DNA from: Alphaproteobacteria bacterium
GTDB taxonomy: Bacteria; Pseudomonadota; Alphaproteobacteria; CAAHEQ01; UBA3637
Assembly: GCA_017960645.1 (NCBI GenBank)
Contig: JAGCYU010000007.1
Coordinates: forward strand, 1 to 41,056
Reading direction: 5' to 3'
Length of the DNA stretch: 41,056 bases
Shown: one piece after another, positions 1 to 8,644 of the stretch
How the letters are laid out: every line of letters starts with the position of its first letter
Position numbering within the stretch: the first letter of the stretch is position 1
Notes under the pieces: model-generated
Database searches by the model: none
Told to the model about the DNA's origin: nothing
The model's input: only the letters and a program-made list of their open reading frames with translations
Made by a program: the position numbers and the translations under genes

Positions 1-354
1 GGTGGTACTTGGATCACAGCCCACAGCGCCACGGATGAAGGTTGTGATGCCGCACATTGCAATGGCCTTAATTTTTGCAGAAGCGCCCAAAAGATGAATT
101 TTTTTAGCGCCCTCATTTGGTGTAAATCTATCGGACATAAGCTTACGGATGTAGAAACTGTTTGCCCAAATGGATTGGCTAGTGGACAGACATGTGCGAA
201 TGCTAATAATTTTGGGAACGTTTGGACAGATATGCCAAGCCCAAGCAATTCAAATCGCATGGTATATCTTTCCGGCAAAAATCAGCTTATGCTTAATCAT
301 GACAGTGGAAATAGAAACAACAGCGCAAGCCTGAATGCCATTTGTAAAGAATAA
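1..354 (+). CDS. C-terminal part of a Cys-containing exported-type protein (5' end outside window)
   Basis: The frame is open from base 1 and ends at TAA 352-354, so only the last 117 residues are visible; an internal ATG at 94 is probably not the start. I do not recognise a named family. The visible part has six cysteines and the pattern (S)AxxWCxxxGxKL, then VCPNG, then VWTDMP, ending in LNAICKE. The same order of features (FC, GGRLPNL, ACP, MWTF, ALC near the C-terminus) closes the Cys-rich membrane protein at 19950-20879, so the two probably share a C-terminal disulfide-stabilised module reminiscent of lectin-like folds (inference). The convergent gene at 366 ends 11 bases downstream. Function unknown. 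Confidence 0.6.
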   Translation, partial: GGTWITAHSATDEGCDAAHCNGLNFCRSAQKMNFFSALIWCKSIGHKLTDVETVCPNGLASGQTCANANNFGNVWTDMPSPSNSNRMVYLSGKNQLMLNHDSGNRNNSASLNAICKE

Positions 355-365
355 ATTCAATCAAG

Positions 366-1478
366 TTAATTTTCAATCACATCCAGCCATTGATTTAAGA
401 TTTTTTCGGGCAGGTATTGTTTCATGCTTTCTTGGGCGCTATGTCCCATTTTCTGGCGTAGTTTTTCATCCTCCATTAAACGCCCAAGCCTTTCGGCAAA
501 ATCATCAATATCAGTTACTAAAAAGCCGTTGACTTTATCTTTGATTAAATCCGAAACAGCTGAAGCATTTTTAAATCCGATAGCGGGCAAACCTGCTGCC
601 ATGCCTTCTGCAAGCGCTAAACCAAAGCCTTCAAAACGGCTGGGAAAAGCGATAATGGAAGCTTCGGCCATTTTATCAGGGATTTCGTTTGTCAGCCCCA
701 TGAACTTGATTTGATTTTTTAAATGATACTTTTGCACCAAAGCCGTGCATTGCTTTTGATAATCTGTATCCTTAGACGCTCCATAAAAATGAACCTGCCA
801 ATGAGAAAATTCTTGAGTAATTTTGGCAAATGCCTCTATCAATAAATGTTGTTGTTTATCTTTGTCAATCCGAGCTGGATAGATGATAATGGGTTTATGG
901 TGCTTGGGTTGATTGTTTTCAGGAACAGGATTTCCAATCGCAACAATTTTGCCTTGATAATATCTTTTTAACGTTGGGATGAAAGAGGGCAAAAGAACTT
1001 GGACAATATCCGCCTGTTTTAAAGTACGTTCAAATAATTCCTTTTTCTTTTTGGTAAAGAAAATGCTGGGCTCACTGTGTAATTGCACAATTTTGGTACA
1101 AGGGTAGGGATCATGATAGACAATATCGGCCAAGTCTTGAATTCCTTCACAGATAATGACGTCTGGTTTGATTTCGTTGCAATAGGCGCGAATTTCTTTG
1201 GCTATATATAATTCACGGTTAAAGTAGGGTACAAAGTCCAAACCAATTTGGCCCAAAATACGCCGTATGCGCGAAAAGTGAATGCGAAAGTGATGAAAGG
1301 TGACGCGTTTATCCAACGGATAAAACAATTGGCCTTGCTTTCTGTCTCTGGTTGCAACAAAAACACGGTAGCCTTTTCCTGTTAAAGCGCCAGAAAACCA
1401 ACTGATTAATTTTTCTATTCCGCCGGCACCAGCAATCAGATTGCTTTTTTTATATATCAATATTGTTTTGTTTAGCAT
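366..1478 (-). CDS. Glycosyltransferase family 4 (group 1) protein
   Basis: A 370-residue protein of GT-B fold type. The N-terminal half has the glycine-rich loop AGAGGIEKL (residues 16-24), typical of the acceptor-side domain. The C-terminal half has the donor-side domain with IIIYPARIDKDKQQ (about 197-210) and the family E-x7-E motif in FPSRFEGFGLALAEG (E283 and E291), which binds the nucleotide-sugar. It probably transfers a sugar from an NDP-sugar during cell-surface glycan or LPS synthesis on the cytoplasmic side; donor and acceptor cannot be read from sequence. It is a single gene, convergent with the partial gene at 1-354 and divergent from rubrerythrin. AAGGA lies about 10 bases before the ATG. 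Confidence 0.85.
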   Translation of the reverse strand: MLNKTILIYKKSNLIAGAGGIEKLISWFSGALTGKGYRVFVATRDRKQGQLFYPLDKRVTFHHFRIHFSRIRRILGQIGLDFVPYFNRELYIAKEIRAYCNEIKPDVIICEGIQDLADIVYHDPYPCTKIVQLHSEPSIFFTKKKKELFERTLKQADIVQVLLPSFIPTLKRYYQGKIVAIGNPVPENNQPKHHKPIIIYPARIDKDKQQHLLIEAFAKITQEFSHWQVHFYGASKDTDYQKQCTALVQKYHLKNQIKFMGLTNEIPDKMAEASIIAFPSRFEGFGLALAEGMAAGLPAIGFKNASAVSDLIKDKVNGFLVTDIDDFAERLGRLMEDEKLRQKMGHSAQESMKQYLPEKILNQWLDVIEN

Positions 1479-1508
1479 CGTTGAATTATCCTTGCTTCTT
1501 TTAGAGCC

Positions 1509-1537
1509 ATATTACACAATCAATCTCGGTTTTGCAA
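1509..1537 (-). promoter_or_regulatory. Predicted promoter of the GT4 gene
   Basis: On the minus strand TTGCAA (1537-1532) is followed after 17 bases by TAATAT (1514-1509). Transcription would start near 1502, giving a short leader before the ATG at 1478. Predicted by eye from hexamers and spacing only. Confidence 0.4.
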
Positions 1538-1586
1538 TATTTTTCTTAGTCGCCCTTTTGAAAAGCTTTCTTTGTTATATTCCGGA

Positions 1587-1615
1587 TTGACTTGCATAGT
1601 ATTTTATGTTAAACT
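1587..1615 (+). promoter_or_regulatory. Predicted promoter of rubrerythrin gene
   Basis: TTGACT (1587-1592), 17-base spacer, TAAACT (1610-1615). The start site would be near 1622, leaving about 30 bases of leader that holds the strong AAGGAG ribosome site at 1640-1645. I see no obvious redox-regulator operator. Confidence 0.5.
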
Positions 1616-1651
1616 GAACCTATTATTAACCAGTATTATAAGGAGCAGAAG

Positions 1652-2194
1652 ATGAAATATAAATGTTTGGTTTGTGGGCAAGTTTTTGAGGTACCAGAGG
1701 GTGAAACGCCCAAATGTCCTGTGTGTAAAGTGACGGGAGATAAATTAGTCCCTTATAAAGAAGAGGCTATGACTTGGCCAGCAGAGCATACTATTGGTAT
1801 TGCCAAAGGAGTAGATGCTGAAATTGTTGATGGATTGCGCAACCATTTTAACGGAGAATGCAGCGAAGTCGGTATGTATTTGGCTATGTCGCGTCAGGCT
1901 TTGCGTGAAGGTTATCCAGAAATTGCTTTGGCTTTAGATAAGATTGCACATGAAGAGGCGGAACACGCTGCCCGTTTCGGTGAAATGTTGGGTGAATTGG
2001 TTGCCGCAGATACCAAAGCAAACTTAGAAAAAATGTTAGCTGGTGAAAATGGTGCTTGCCATGGTAAAATGGCTATTGCTAAAAAAGCTAAAGAATTAAA
2101 TTTAGATGCAATACATGATTCTGTGCATGAAATGGCACGGGACGAAGCGCGCCATGGTAAGGCGTTAGAGGCTTTACTAAAACGCTATTTTTAA
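1652..2194 (+). CDS. Rubrerythrin with N-terminal rubredoxin-like domain
   Basis: A 180-residue cytoplasmic non-heme iron protein expected to reduce hydrogen peroxide, protecting against oxidative stress. The N-terminus is a rubredoxin-like knuckle, CLVC (5-8) and CPVC (22-25), for one iron. The rest is a ferritin-like four-helix domain with the diiron ligand patterns [22 protein letters not shown] and [13 protein letters not shown]. Having the rubredoxin part first is the reverse order of classical rubrerythrin and is common in anaerobes. It is preceded by AAGGAG at good spacing and by its own promoter. It ends 7 bases from the convergent ftsH stop with no visible terminator between them. 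Confidence 0.92.
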   Translation: MKYKCLVCGQVFEVPEGETPKCPVCKVTGDKLVPYKEEAMTWPAEHTIGIAKGVDAEIVDGLRNHFNGECSEVGMYLAMSRQALREGYPEIALALDKIAHEEAEHAARFGEMLGELVAADTKANLEKMLAGENGACHGKMAIAKKAKELNLDAIHDSVHEMARDEARHGKALEALLKRYF

Positions 2195-2201
2195 TCATTG
2201 T

Positions 2202-4073
2202 TTAAGCTACTTCTGGAACCGTATGGCGTGGTTTAAGTTTGCTGTTTTTGCCTTCTGTGTGGCGAATTTTTTTTCCTTTTAACAGGCCCTGAATTTCATC
2301 ACCAGACAAGGTTTCATATTGAATTAACCCCTTGGCTAATGTTTCCAGCTCATTACGATTTGTTTTTAAAATATCCTGCGTGCGTTTATAGGCGCGGTTG
2401 ATCAGCCCGGAAATTTCCTTATCCACCTGTAAAGCAGTATTGTCCGCCATATTTTTACGTTTTGCAATGCTGTAGCCCAAAAAGACATCACTTTCCGGTT
2501 CTTCAAAGGCAATAGGGCCCAATGAGCTCATTCCCCATTCGGATACCATTTTGCGAGCGATAGTTGTGGCAACCTGAATATCGTTACTGGCGCCTGTTGA
2601 TACTTTTTCTTTACCAAAAATCATTTCTTCTGCCACACGGCCAGCAAACAAAATGCTTAAGCGTGAGAGCAGATAGGTTTTGCTTTGTGAATACTTATCT
2701 TTTTCAGGTAACTGCATCGTGACCCCCAAAGCACGTCCGCGAGGGATAATTGTTACTTTGTGCAACGGGTCAGATTCGGGTAAATGCAATGATACAATAG
2801 CATGTCCTGCTTCATGATAAGCCGTCATTTTCTTTTCATTTTCATCCATGATAAGGCTGCGGCGTTCTGCACCCATCATGACTTTGTCTTTGGCATCTTC
2901 AAATTCGGTCATAGTTACCATTGTTTTGTTGCGATGTGCCGCCAACAAGGCAGCTTCGTTGACCAAATTGGCTAAATCTGCACCGGAAAATCCCGGTGTC
3001 CCGCGTGCAATCACGTCCAACTGAACGTTTGGAGCCAAAGGCACTTTGCGCACATGAACTTTTAAAATAGCTTCGCGGCCTTTTAAATCTGGGTTGTTGA
3101 CAACAACTTGACGATCAAAACGTCCCGGCCGGAGCAGGGCAGGATCTAATACATCCGGACGGTTTGTTGCGGCGATTAAAATGATACCGCAGTTTGTTTC
3201 AAAACCATCCATTTCAACCAGCAATTGGTTTAAAGTTTGTTCGCGTTCGTCATTTCCTCCGCCAAGTCCAGCCCCACGATGGCGTCCGACAGCGTCAATT
3301 TCATCCATAAAGACAATACAAGGGGATGTTTTTTTCGCTTGTTCAAACATGTCACGCACACGGCTGGCACCGACGCCGACAAACATTTCAACAAAATCTG
3401 ATCCGGAAATGGAATAAAAGGGAACTTCTGCTTCGCCTGCAATAGCGCGTGCCAACAAGGTTTTACCTGTTCCGGGAGGGCCTACCAACAAAACGCCTTT
3501 TGGAATTTTACCGCCTAATCTTTGAAATTTTACAGGCGCCTTTAAAAATTCCACAATTTCTTGAAGCTCTTGTTTGGCCTCTTCAATACCAGCAACATCA
3601 TTAAAAGTAATTTTTTCTTTACCATTTAATAAACGGGCTCTGGATTTTCCAAAGCTTAAAGCCTTGCCGTTACTGGCTGCCATTTGGCGCATCATAATCA
3701 AGAAAAATCCCAAAAATAAAATCATTGGTAACCATGAAATTAAGCCCGCGATAAAATTGTTTTCTTCTGTTTCTTCTGGGACAACAGTCATGGCAACTTG
3801 GTGTTCTTCCAACAAGGGAATTAAGTTTGCATCATTGGGAATATAGGTTGTAAATTTAGTGCTATTTTTTAATTGTCCTTCCAGATTCTGACCTTGTAGT
3901 TTTATTTGAGTGACCTCATCTTGGCGTACTTGGTTTAAAAATTCAGAATAGGATAGTTCTTGCTTGCTTTTTTCAGTTGTAGGTTCCTGAGAGACGGCTG
4001 CGAAAAAAAACAAAACAAGCAACATAATGCTCCAAATTAAAACGCCTCTGTTAACTTGCATCTTTTTTTTCAT
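2202..4073 (-). CDS. ftsH: ATP-dependent zinc metalloprotease FtsH
   Basis: A 623-residue membrane-bound AAA+ protease that forms hexamers and degrades misassembled membrane proteins and short-lived regulators. Two membrane segments (about 10-27 and 109-128) flank a periplasmic domain. The AAA domain carries Walker A GPPGTGKT (198-205), Walker [10 protein letters not shown] (about 253-261) and the second region of homology [20 protein letters not shown]. The zinc site HEAGH is at 420-424. Length is near the family norm. It starts 3 bases after the tilS stop with GGGGAG upstream, so it is translated as the last gene of the ruv-tol-pal-tilS block. The tilS-ftsH pairing is common in proteobacteria. 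Confidence 0.98.
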   Translation of the reverse strand: MKKKMQVNRGVLIWSIMLLVLFFFAAVSQEPTTEKSKQELSYSEFLNQVRQDEVTQIKLQGQNLEGQLKNSTKFTTYIPNDANLIPLLEEHQVAMTVVPEETEENNFIAGLISWLPMILFLGFFLIMMRQMAASNGKALSFGKSRARLLNGKEKITFNDVAGIEEAKQELQEIVEFLKAPVKFQRLGGKIPKGVLLVGPPGTGKTLLARAIAGEAEVPFYSISGSDFVEMFVGVGASRVRDMFEQAKKTSPCIVFMDEIDAVGRHRGAGLGGGNDEREQTLNQLLVEMDGFETNCGIILIAATNRPDVLDPALLRPGRFDRQVVVNNPDLKGREAILKVHVRKVPLAPNVQLDVIARGTPGFSGADLANLVNEAALLAAHRNKTMVTMTEFEDAKDKVMMGAERRSLIMDENEKKMTAYHEAGHAIVSLHLPESDPLHKVTIIPRGRALGVTMQLPEKDKYSQSKTYLLSRLSILFAGRVAEEMIFGKEKVSTGASNDIQVATTIARKMVSEWGMSSLGPIAFEEPESDVFLGYSIAKRKNMADNTALQVDKEISGLINRAYKRTQDILKTNRNELETLAKGLIQYETLSGDEIQGLLKGKKIRHTEGKNSKLKPRHTVPEVA

Positions 4074-4076
4074 GAG

Positions 4077-5327
4077 TTAATCTCCCCTTTTTGACCATAC
4101 CAAATAAACAATAGATTTATGGTTTTTATAATCTAAATTAAAAGATTTTTCAAGTTCTTTTTGTGTTTTTTCTTGAGAATTGATAAAACACATAGGAATA
4201 TTGAGGCCAGCCCAAGGGAATGTGCGCTGGATTAAATAGGGAATTTTCTTGACTCTTGGTTTCGGTGCTTGATGTTGCAGAGTGCAGGGAATTGTGCTAA
4301 ATACCAAATAATCCCCCCAATGAGCCCATTGCATGGCTGACAACTTAATAGCAGAGGGTAAATATTTAGGTTCTAATGCAATAAAAATGCTGTCTTTTTT
4401 AATCACCCATTGACACAGGTTTAAGGTTGCATATTTTGGGATTTCTTTTGCAATTTTTTCAATGCTTTTCAACGAGATATTTTTTTCTTTACAAGTAAAA
4501 CTTGAAAGTAAATTTTCTATAATTCTAACTTTTAATTCTAAAGGTAATTGATTAAAATGAGACAGAGAAATTTCTAAGTAATTTTCAGGGAAAAAAATGA
4601 CATGGTTTTTGATAAATTGGTGCATATAAAAGTCTAGAGCGGCATCTGCACGAGTCAAACGTTGGATGCTATTGCCAATAATTTCAGGTGTTAAGCCCAT
4701 TTCATTCAGTTTAGGTTGGAACAAACGCCACCGTACACGTTCAAAAGAAGGATCGTAGTTCATAGAATCTTCAAACCAAGGAATGTGCTTTTTTCGTAAA
4801 GTTTCCACAATGTTTTTTTTGGAAGTTGTTAAAAGGGGACGCAAAATTTTAACGCCGTTTTGCATGCTTTGAAAACGCATGGATGCAAGGCCTTTTAGGC
4901 CGCTGGAACGGGTTAAACGCAAAAAAAATGTTTCTGCTTGATCCTCTTGATGATGGGCAAGACACAAGGCATCTGCTTGCTGTTCTTTGCAAAAATCACA
5001 TAAGAGTTGATAACGTTTTACTCTGGCTTTTTCTTCAATTCTGGTTTTGGGTTTATCGCCAGCCCATACCAAAATTTCATGTAAGATAGCGTGGCGTGAC
5101 AAAAATTGGTGAACTGCTTCGGCTTCCTTGGCAGATCCCGGACGCAAGGCATGATCTACGGTGACGGCCAATAGCTTGCCCGAATGTTTTTTAATCCATT
5201 CATTTAAAATTAACGTCAAGTATAAACTGTCCGCACCACCAGATACACCCACAACAAGCGTGGGATGAACAGGCAAATTGGCCTCTGCCATCAAAGAATC
5301 AAATGCATTATTGATTACGAAGGACAT
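4077..5327 (-). CDS. tilS: tRNA(Ile)-lysidine synthase TilS
   Basis: A 416-residue cytoplasmic enzyme that converts C34 of tRNA-Ile(CAU) to lysidine using ATP and lysine, so that the tRNA reads AUA. The N-type PP-loop is visible near the start as VVGVSGGADSLYLTL, followed by LAVTVDHALRPGS and ALCLAHHQEDQAETFFLRL, both typical of TilS. I chose the ATG at 5327 (MSFVINNAFD); an upstream in-frame ATG at 5408 would add 27 residues buried in cpoB. The gene overlaps the cpoB 3' end by 13 bases and has only a weak purine-rich ribosome site, so coupling to cpoB translation is likely (inference). Confidence 0.95.
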   Translation of the reverse strand: MSFVINNAFDSLMAEANLPVHPTLVVGVSGGADSLYLTLILNEWIKKHSGKLLAVTVDHALRPGSAKEAEAVHQFLSRHAILHEILVWAGDKPKTRIEEKARVKRYQLLCDFCKEQQADALCLAHHQEDQAETFFLRLTRSSGLKGLASMRFQSMQNGVKILRPLLTTSKKNIVETLRKKHIPWFEDSMNYDPSFERVRWRLFQPKLNEMGLTPEIIGNSIQRLTRADAALDFYMHQFIKNHVIFFPENYLEISLSHFNQLPLELKVRIIENLLSSFTCKEKNISLKSIEKIAKEIPKYATLNLCQWVIKKDSIFIALEPKYLPSAIKLSAMQWAHWGDYLVFSTIPCTLQHQAPKPRVKKIPYLIQRTFPWAGLNIPMCFINSQEKTQKELEKSFNLDYKNHKSIVYLVWSKRGD

Positions 5328-6046
5328 TTTAATTTTTTCATTTCTTCCTGAGCTCGCTGTTTTAAGGTGGCATCTGCTTTTGGATACTCGGCAATTAAAC
5401 CTTTCCAAGCAGAGCAGGCGGCTTCTGTATTGTTTAAGCCCTTCATGCTAAGACCCATTTTAAATAAGGCGTCCGGTGCTTTATTAGAATCTTTATGTTG
5501 AGCAAAAACGTCTGCAAAAAAGCCAACAGCATTTTCATATTGTTCTTGGGTATAATATGTTTCGCCTAACCAATAAAGCGCATTAGGTAAAAGATTGGAT
5601 TTGGGAAAATCCTTTGTAAATTCGGTTAAAAGTTTTTGCGCTTCCGAATAATCACCTTTTTTAATGTAATCATAGGCAAAATCATAGCGTTCTTTATCAG
5701 AGGATTTATCAATGACGATGGGCTTGGCTGGTTCTGCCACAGGTTTGTTTTCTAATTCTTTCAAACGAAACGTTATATCTTGATTGGCAGTTTCCATTTT
5801 TTTCGTCAGCTGTGTAATTTGAAATTCCATTTGTTCCAGTTTGCTGGTTAAATCTTGAATAGCTGTGTTTTGGTTGTCAATCATGACATAAAGGTCATTA
5901 AGCGTTTGTTGTGATTGAGAAAGAGATTTAACTTCTTCAGTTGCGGGTGCAGCAGGGGCTTCCAACGGAAGTTCTTGAAGGATAACCGTATCTTGGGCCA
6001 TGGCAGGCAATGCACAACATAGCAACATAAGCAGATATTTTTTCAT
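5315..6046 (-). CDS. cpoB: Cell division coordinator CpoB (YbgF), Tol-Pal associated
   Basis: A 243-residue periplasmic protein. The N-terminus MKKYLLMLLCCALPAMAQD is a Sec signal peptide with an AMA cleavage site. A coiled-coil stretch (about 40-100, LNDLYVMIDNQNTAIQDL and following heptads) drives trimerisation in the family. The C-terminal half holds tetratricopeptide repeats (YDFAYDYIKKGDYSEAQKLL, NALYWLGETYYTQEQYENAV, ALFKMGLSMKGL). CpoB links Tol-Pal constriction to peptidoglycan synthesis. Its Shine-Dalgarno AAGGAGG (6053-6059) lies 6 bases from the ATG and inside a potential hairpin. A terminator and a promoter sit between pal and this gene, so it may be transcribed partly on its own. 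Confidence 0.93.
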   Translation of the reverse strand: MKKYLLMLLCCALPAMAQDTVILQELPLEAPAAPATEEVKSLSQSQQTLNDLYVMIDNQNTAIQDLTSKLEQMEFQITQLTKKMETANQDITFRLKELENKPVAEPAKPIVIDKSSDKERYDFAYDYIKKGDYSEAQKLLTEFTKDFPKSNLLPNALYWLGETYYTQEQYENAVGFFADVFAQHKDSNKAPDALFKMGLSMKGLNNTEAACSAWKGLIAEYPKADATLKQRAQEEMKKLKCPS

Positions 6047-6051
6047 TTTTA

Positions 6052-6094
6052 TCCTCCTTGTATAAAAAACCTCCCTTGATTATACAAGGAAGGA
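6052..6094 (-). promoter_or_regulatory. Hairpin that can mask the cpoB ribosome binding site
   Basis: Positions 6080-6094 and 6052-6065 are complementary over 14 base pairs with one bulged base (perfect core of 10: TTATACAAGG against CCTTGTATAA), loop 6066-6079. The 3' arm contains the cpoB Shine-Dalgarno AAGGAGG at 6053-6059. The structure can form only in RNA reading through from pal and competes with the terminator at 6064-6093. Confidence 0.5.
6064..6093 (-). terminator. Intrinsic terminator after pal
   Basis: On the minus strand CCTTCCTTG (6093-6085), loop TATAAT (6084-6079) and CAAGGGAGG (6078-6070) form a nine-pair stem with one G-U pair, followed at once by TTTTTT (6069-6064). This is a textbook Rho-independent terminator for the tol-pal transcript, 30 bases past the pal stop. 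Confidence 0.75.
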
Positions 6095-6107
6095 AAAATT
6101 TTTACAA
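6079..6107 (-). promoter_or_regulatory. Predicted cpoB promoter inside the terminator
   Basis: TTGTAA (6107-6102), exactly 17 bases, then a perfect TATAAT (6084-6079) that is also the loop of the terminator. Predicted start near 6072, so the transcript lacks the 5' arm of the masking hairpin and leaves the cpoB Shine-Dalgarno free. Confidence 0.5.
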
Positions 6108-6122
6108 GTCTTTTTAAAATTT

Positions 6123-6617
6123 TTAATAAGCAACAGTTGTTGCACTTCTGTTTTTAGCCCATGCTTCTTCATCAGAGCCCAAAACAACAGGTTTATCTTT
6201 GCCATAGGAAATTGTCCGAATACGGTTCGCTGCAACGCCCAATGTCATAAGATAACTGCGAGCAGCATTGGCACGTCTTTCGCCAAGCGCCAAATTATAT
6301 TCACGTGTTCCGCGTTCATCGCATCTGCCTTCAATAACAATTAAGGCGCGAGGATTCGCGTTCAACCAATCGGCTTGAGCGGTCAATTCTGCCTTTGCTT
6401 GTGCATCTAAACTATAGCCGTTAAATGAAAAGTAGATAACATCATTGCCAGTCTTTTGAAATTCTTTAGTCAACGCAGTCGGCTGTAGATCCATGATGTT
6501 TACAGAATCGTTCCAACCTCCGTTAGCATCCCCATATACATCCATAGCAGATTCTTGGGTTGAAGAACATGCAACCAACAATAATGCAGTCCCTGCGGCA
6601 GCTAATAATCTTTTCAT
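6123..6617 (-). CDS. pal: Peptidoglycan-associated lipoprotein Pal
   Basis: A 164-residue outer-membrane lipoprotein. The signal peptide ends in the lipobox LLVAC with acylated Cys17. The C-terminal OmpA-like domain (about 55-164) binds the diaminopimelate of peptidoglycan and TolB; its hallmarks are VIEGRCDERGTREYNLALGE, RRANAARSYL and the C-terminal SATTVAY. It starts with a strong purine-rich site (GGGGGAG) 18 bases after the stop of the unknown lipoprotein and is followed by an intrinsic terminator. It lies after tolB, as in the conserved Tol-Pal order except for the inserted lipoprotein gene. Confidence 0.97.
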   Translation of the reverse strand: MKRLLAAAGTALLLVACSSTQESAMDVYGDANGGWNDSVNIMDLQPTALTKEFQKTGNDVIYFSFNGYSLDAQAKAELTAQADWLNANPRALIVIEGRCDERGTREYNLALGERRANAARSYLMTLGVAANRIRTISYGKDKPVVLGSDEEAWAKNRSATTVAY

Positions 6618-6635
6618 TTGCTCCCCCTTTCCCTG

Positions 6636-7238
6636 TTATTTATTATAACACTGAGGACACGGATCGTTTGGATCCTCACATGGACACTTCGGTTCAGGAG
6701 CTGGAGCGGGCTTGTTTTCCTGATACTCTTTCCACCATGTCCGTGGTTGTGGTTCAGGTTGTGGAGCTGGTGCAGGTGCAACTTCTTGCTCCACAACAAT
6801 AACTTCTGGAGGTGGAGGATTTAAAGGCATTTCCGTTGTAGTAATAACAGCTTCTTGTGGTTGATAGCTTTTTTCACAAACAGTTTCGACGGACGTGCTG
6901 TGTGCTTCTACAGTAGGTGCAGCCCACAAACGTTGTGGCTGAGGCTCAACAATTGCTTGTAACACAGGGGTTCCTGCGTGATATCTTGGCCCTGTAACGG
7001 CCAAAGGCTGACCATTATCCAACTCTGCAGGAATGTAGGTTTGTGGTTGGCGCATATAGTATGTATTCAAAATACAATTGCGATATGCATCATGATCACG
7101 TGCAAATGTACATCCCGTAGTTTGCTGACGTTCATTTAACTTTTCTTGTCTTTGTGCCGCTTGGGCGTCCAAATCTGTGTCATGGGCAACACATGCTGAT
7201 AATAATAAAGATCCCATAATAACTAATGTTTTTTTCAT
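6636..7238 (-). CDS. Unrecognised Pro-rich, Cys-tailed lipoprotein in the tol-pal block
   Basis: A 200-residue predicted lipoprotein with no family I recognise. I chose the ATG at 7238 because AAGGAG precedes it and the product begins with a lipoprotein signal (MKKTLVIMGSLLLSAC, lipid Cys16). Further features are a Q/E-rich segment after the anchor, a Cys pair in CTFARDHDAYRNC (43 and 55), a lone C121, a long Pro/Ala/Glu-rich stretch (about 139-184), and a short tail with C185, C187, C194 and C197 (CPCEDPNDPCPQC). The Pro-rich part could span the periplasm; the tail could form disulfides or bind metal (both inference). It lies between tolB and pal and has its own predicted promoter, so a role tied to Tol-Pal or the outer membrane is plausible. 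Confidence 0.8.
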   Translation of the reverse strand: MKKTLVIMGSLLLSACVAHDTDLDAQAAQRQEKLNERQQTTGCTFARDHDAYRNCILNTYYMRQPQTYIPAELDNGQPLAVTGPRYHAGTPVLQAIVEPQPQRLWAAPTVEAHSTSVETVCEKSYQPQEAVITTTEMPLNPPPPEVIVVEQEVAPAPAPQPEPQPRTWWKEYQENKPAPAPEPKCPCEDPNDPCPQCYNK

Positions 7239-7283
7239 GTTTTCTCCTTGCAAGAACAGGGTTTTCTTCATCCCCTGGGTTTC

Positions 7284-7312
7284 GTTCTAACATATTTTTT
7301 TTGTAATTGCAA
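7284..7312 (-). promoter_or_regulatory. Predicted promoter for lipoprotein-pal
   Basis: TTGCAA (7312-7307), 17 bases, TAGAAC (7289-7284) in the 97-base gap between tolB and the lipoprotein gene. The start would be near 7277. The -10 box is weak, so this is a modest call. Confidence 0.35.
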
Positions 7313-7335
7313 CACTTTTTTTAAAAAAAATGTAT

Positions 7336-8634
7336 TTAATGCAATAAATGTGACCAAGCAGGGTCGCTAGCATCTTCTGGGGTAGGGATTTCTTGATCAT
7401 AATAACCCGTGATGTCAATGCGGTATAGCTTAGTTGTTTGATGACCAGATTTGTCCATAGGCTGTTGTCGCCAAAAAGTTAACAAACGACCATTTGGCGA
7501 CCAGCTGGGACCCTCTACCAAAAAGCCTTCTGCCAATAACCGCTCCCCTGAACCATCTGGTTTCATAACGCCAATATAAAATGTACCGTCTTTGATTTTA
7601 GTAAAGGCAATATAATCTCCGCGAGGTGACCACACAGGCGTGGCATAGCTGCCTTCACCAAAGCTGATGCGTTTAACGTTGTCTCCGTTTGCGTCCATCA
7701 CATATAAGTGTTGTTTGCCAGAGCGATCTGAGTTAAAAACAATTCGTTTGGCATCAGGTGAATATGATGGAGAAGTATCAATGGCGGGATGTTTTGTTAA
7801 TTGAGTACGTTTTTGATTGGCTAAATCATAAACATAAATGTCTGAATTACCATTTTTAGCTAAAGACATAATCAACTTATCTCCTTTGGGAGAAAAGCGA
7901 GGCGCAAAGGACATGCCATCAAAGTGTCCAAGCGCTTGGGTTTGAGCATTTTCAATATTCATCAGGTACACTTGTGGTTTTCCTTTGGCATAAGACATAT
8001 AAACGATTTGTTTCATGTTGGGAGAAAAACGTGGCGTCATAACAATATCTTTTCCATTTGTGAGATAACGTAAATTGGCGCCATCTTGATCCATAACTGC
8101 CAAACGACGTATGCGTTTATGAACCGGACCTTTTTCAGAAATGAAAACTATTTTAGAATCAAAATAGCCTTTTTCCCCTGTTACTCTTTCATAGATAGTA
8201 TCTGCAATGATATGTGCGACTTTTCGCCATTGGTCCGCACTGGCGTTTAAAGATTTAGCAACCATACTTTGTTCGGCATATACATCCCACAAACGAAAGG
8301 ACACAGCAATACGATTACCTTCTTCTTGGACTTCTGCTTGCAACAGTGCATGTGCAGAAATAGTTTGCCAATCTTGAAACTTAGGAGGCGTATAAAAAGA
8401 GGTGAAATGTTGAATATAAGCATCCGGATCAATGACGCGGAATAAATTAGAATTTGTTAAATCAGCCCGGACAACTTCTGTGATTTGTTGTGCTAGATTG
8501 GAATAGGAATTGCCTGTAAATTGGGGAACTGCTATTGGTGTAGGCTCAGATTTAGCCCCCGCAATGTCTATTTTTAAAGCGGCAGATGCTTGAAAACTTA
8601 AAATGACAAGTATTAAAAATAAAAGTTTTTTCAT
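7336..8634 (-). CDS. tolB: Tol-Pal translocation protein TolB
   Basis: A 432-residue periplasmic protein with signal peptide [18 protein letters not shown]. The N-terminal alpha/beta domain (about 20-160) is followed by a six-bladed beta propeller visible as repeated [60 protein letters not shown] and [14 protein letters not shown] units. TolB binds Pal through the propeller and TolA through its N-terminus, and couples the inner-membrane TolQRA motor to the outer membrane. It starts 10 bases after the tolA stop with an AAGGGGG site. The length matches the family. Confidence 0.97.
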   Translation of the reverse strand: MKKLLFLILVILSFQASAALKIDIAGAKSEPTPIAVPQFTGNSYSNLAQQITEVVRADLTNSNLFRVIDPDAYIQHFTSFYTPPKFQDWQTISAHALLQAEVQEEGNRIAVSFRLWDVYAEQSMVAKSLNASADQWRKVAHIIADTIYERVTGEKGYFDSKIVFISEKGPVHKRIRRLAVMDQDGANLRYLTNGKDIVMTPRFSPNMKQIVYMSYAKGKPQVYLMNIENAQTQALGHFDGMSFAPRFSPKGDKLIMSLAKNGNSDIYVYDLANQKRTQLTKHPAIDTSPSYSPDAKRIVFNSDRSGKQHLYVMDANGDNVKRISFGEGSYATPVWSPRGDYIAFTKIKDGTFYIGVMKPDGSGERLLAEGFLVEGPSWSPNGRLLTFWRQQPMDKSGHQTTKLYRIDITGYYDQEIPTPEDASDPAWSHLLH

Positions 8635-8644
8635 ATGTTCCCCC

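Noticed and set aside
1479-1651. Possible small RNA or short gene in the 173-base gap
   Set aside because: The gap is explained by two divergent promoters; no stable hairpin or open frame with a ribosome site is evident.
3574-3846. Plus-strand frame opposite ftsH
   Set aside because: Antisense shadow of the membrane part of FtsH; no ribosome site.
5328-5408. 27-residue N-terminal extension of TilS
   Set aside because: It lies inside cpoB in another frame, and TilS proteins normally reach the SGGxDS motif soon after the start.
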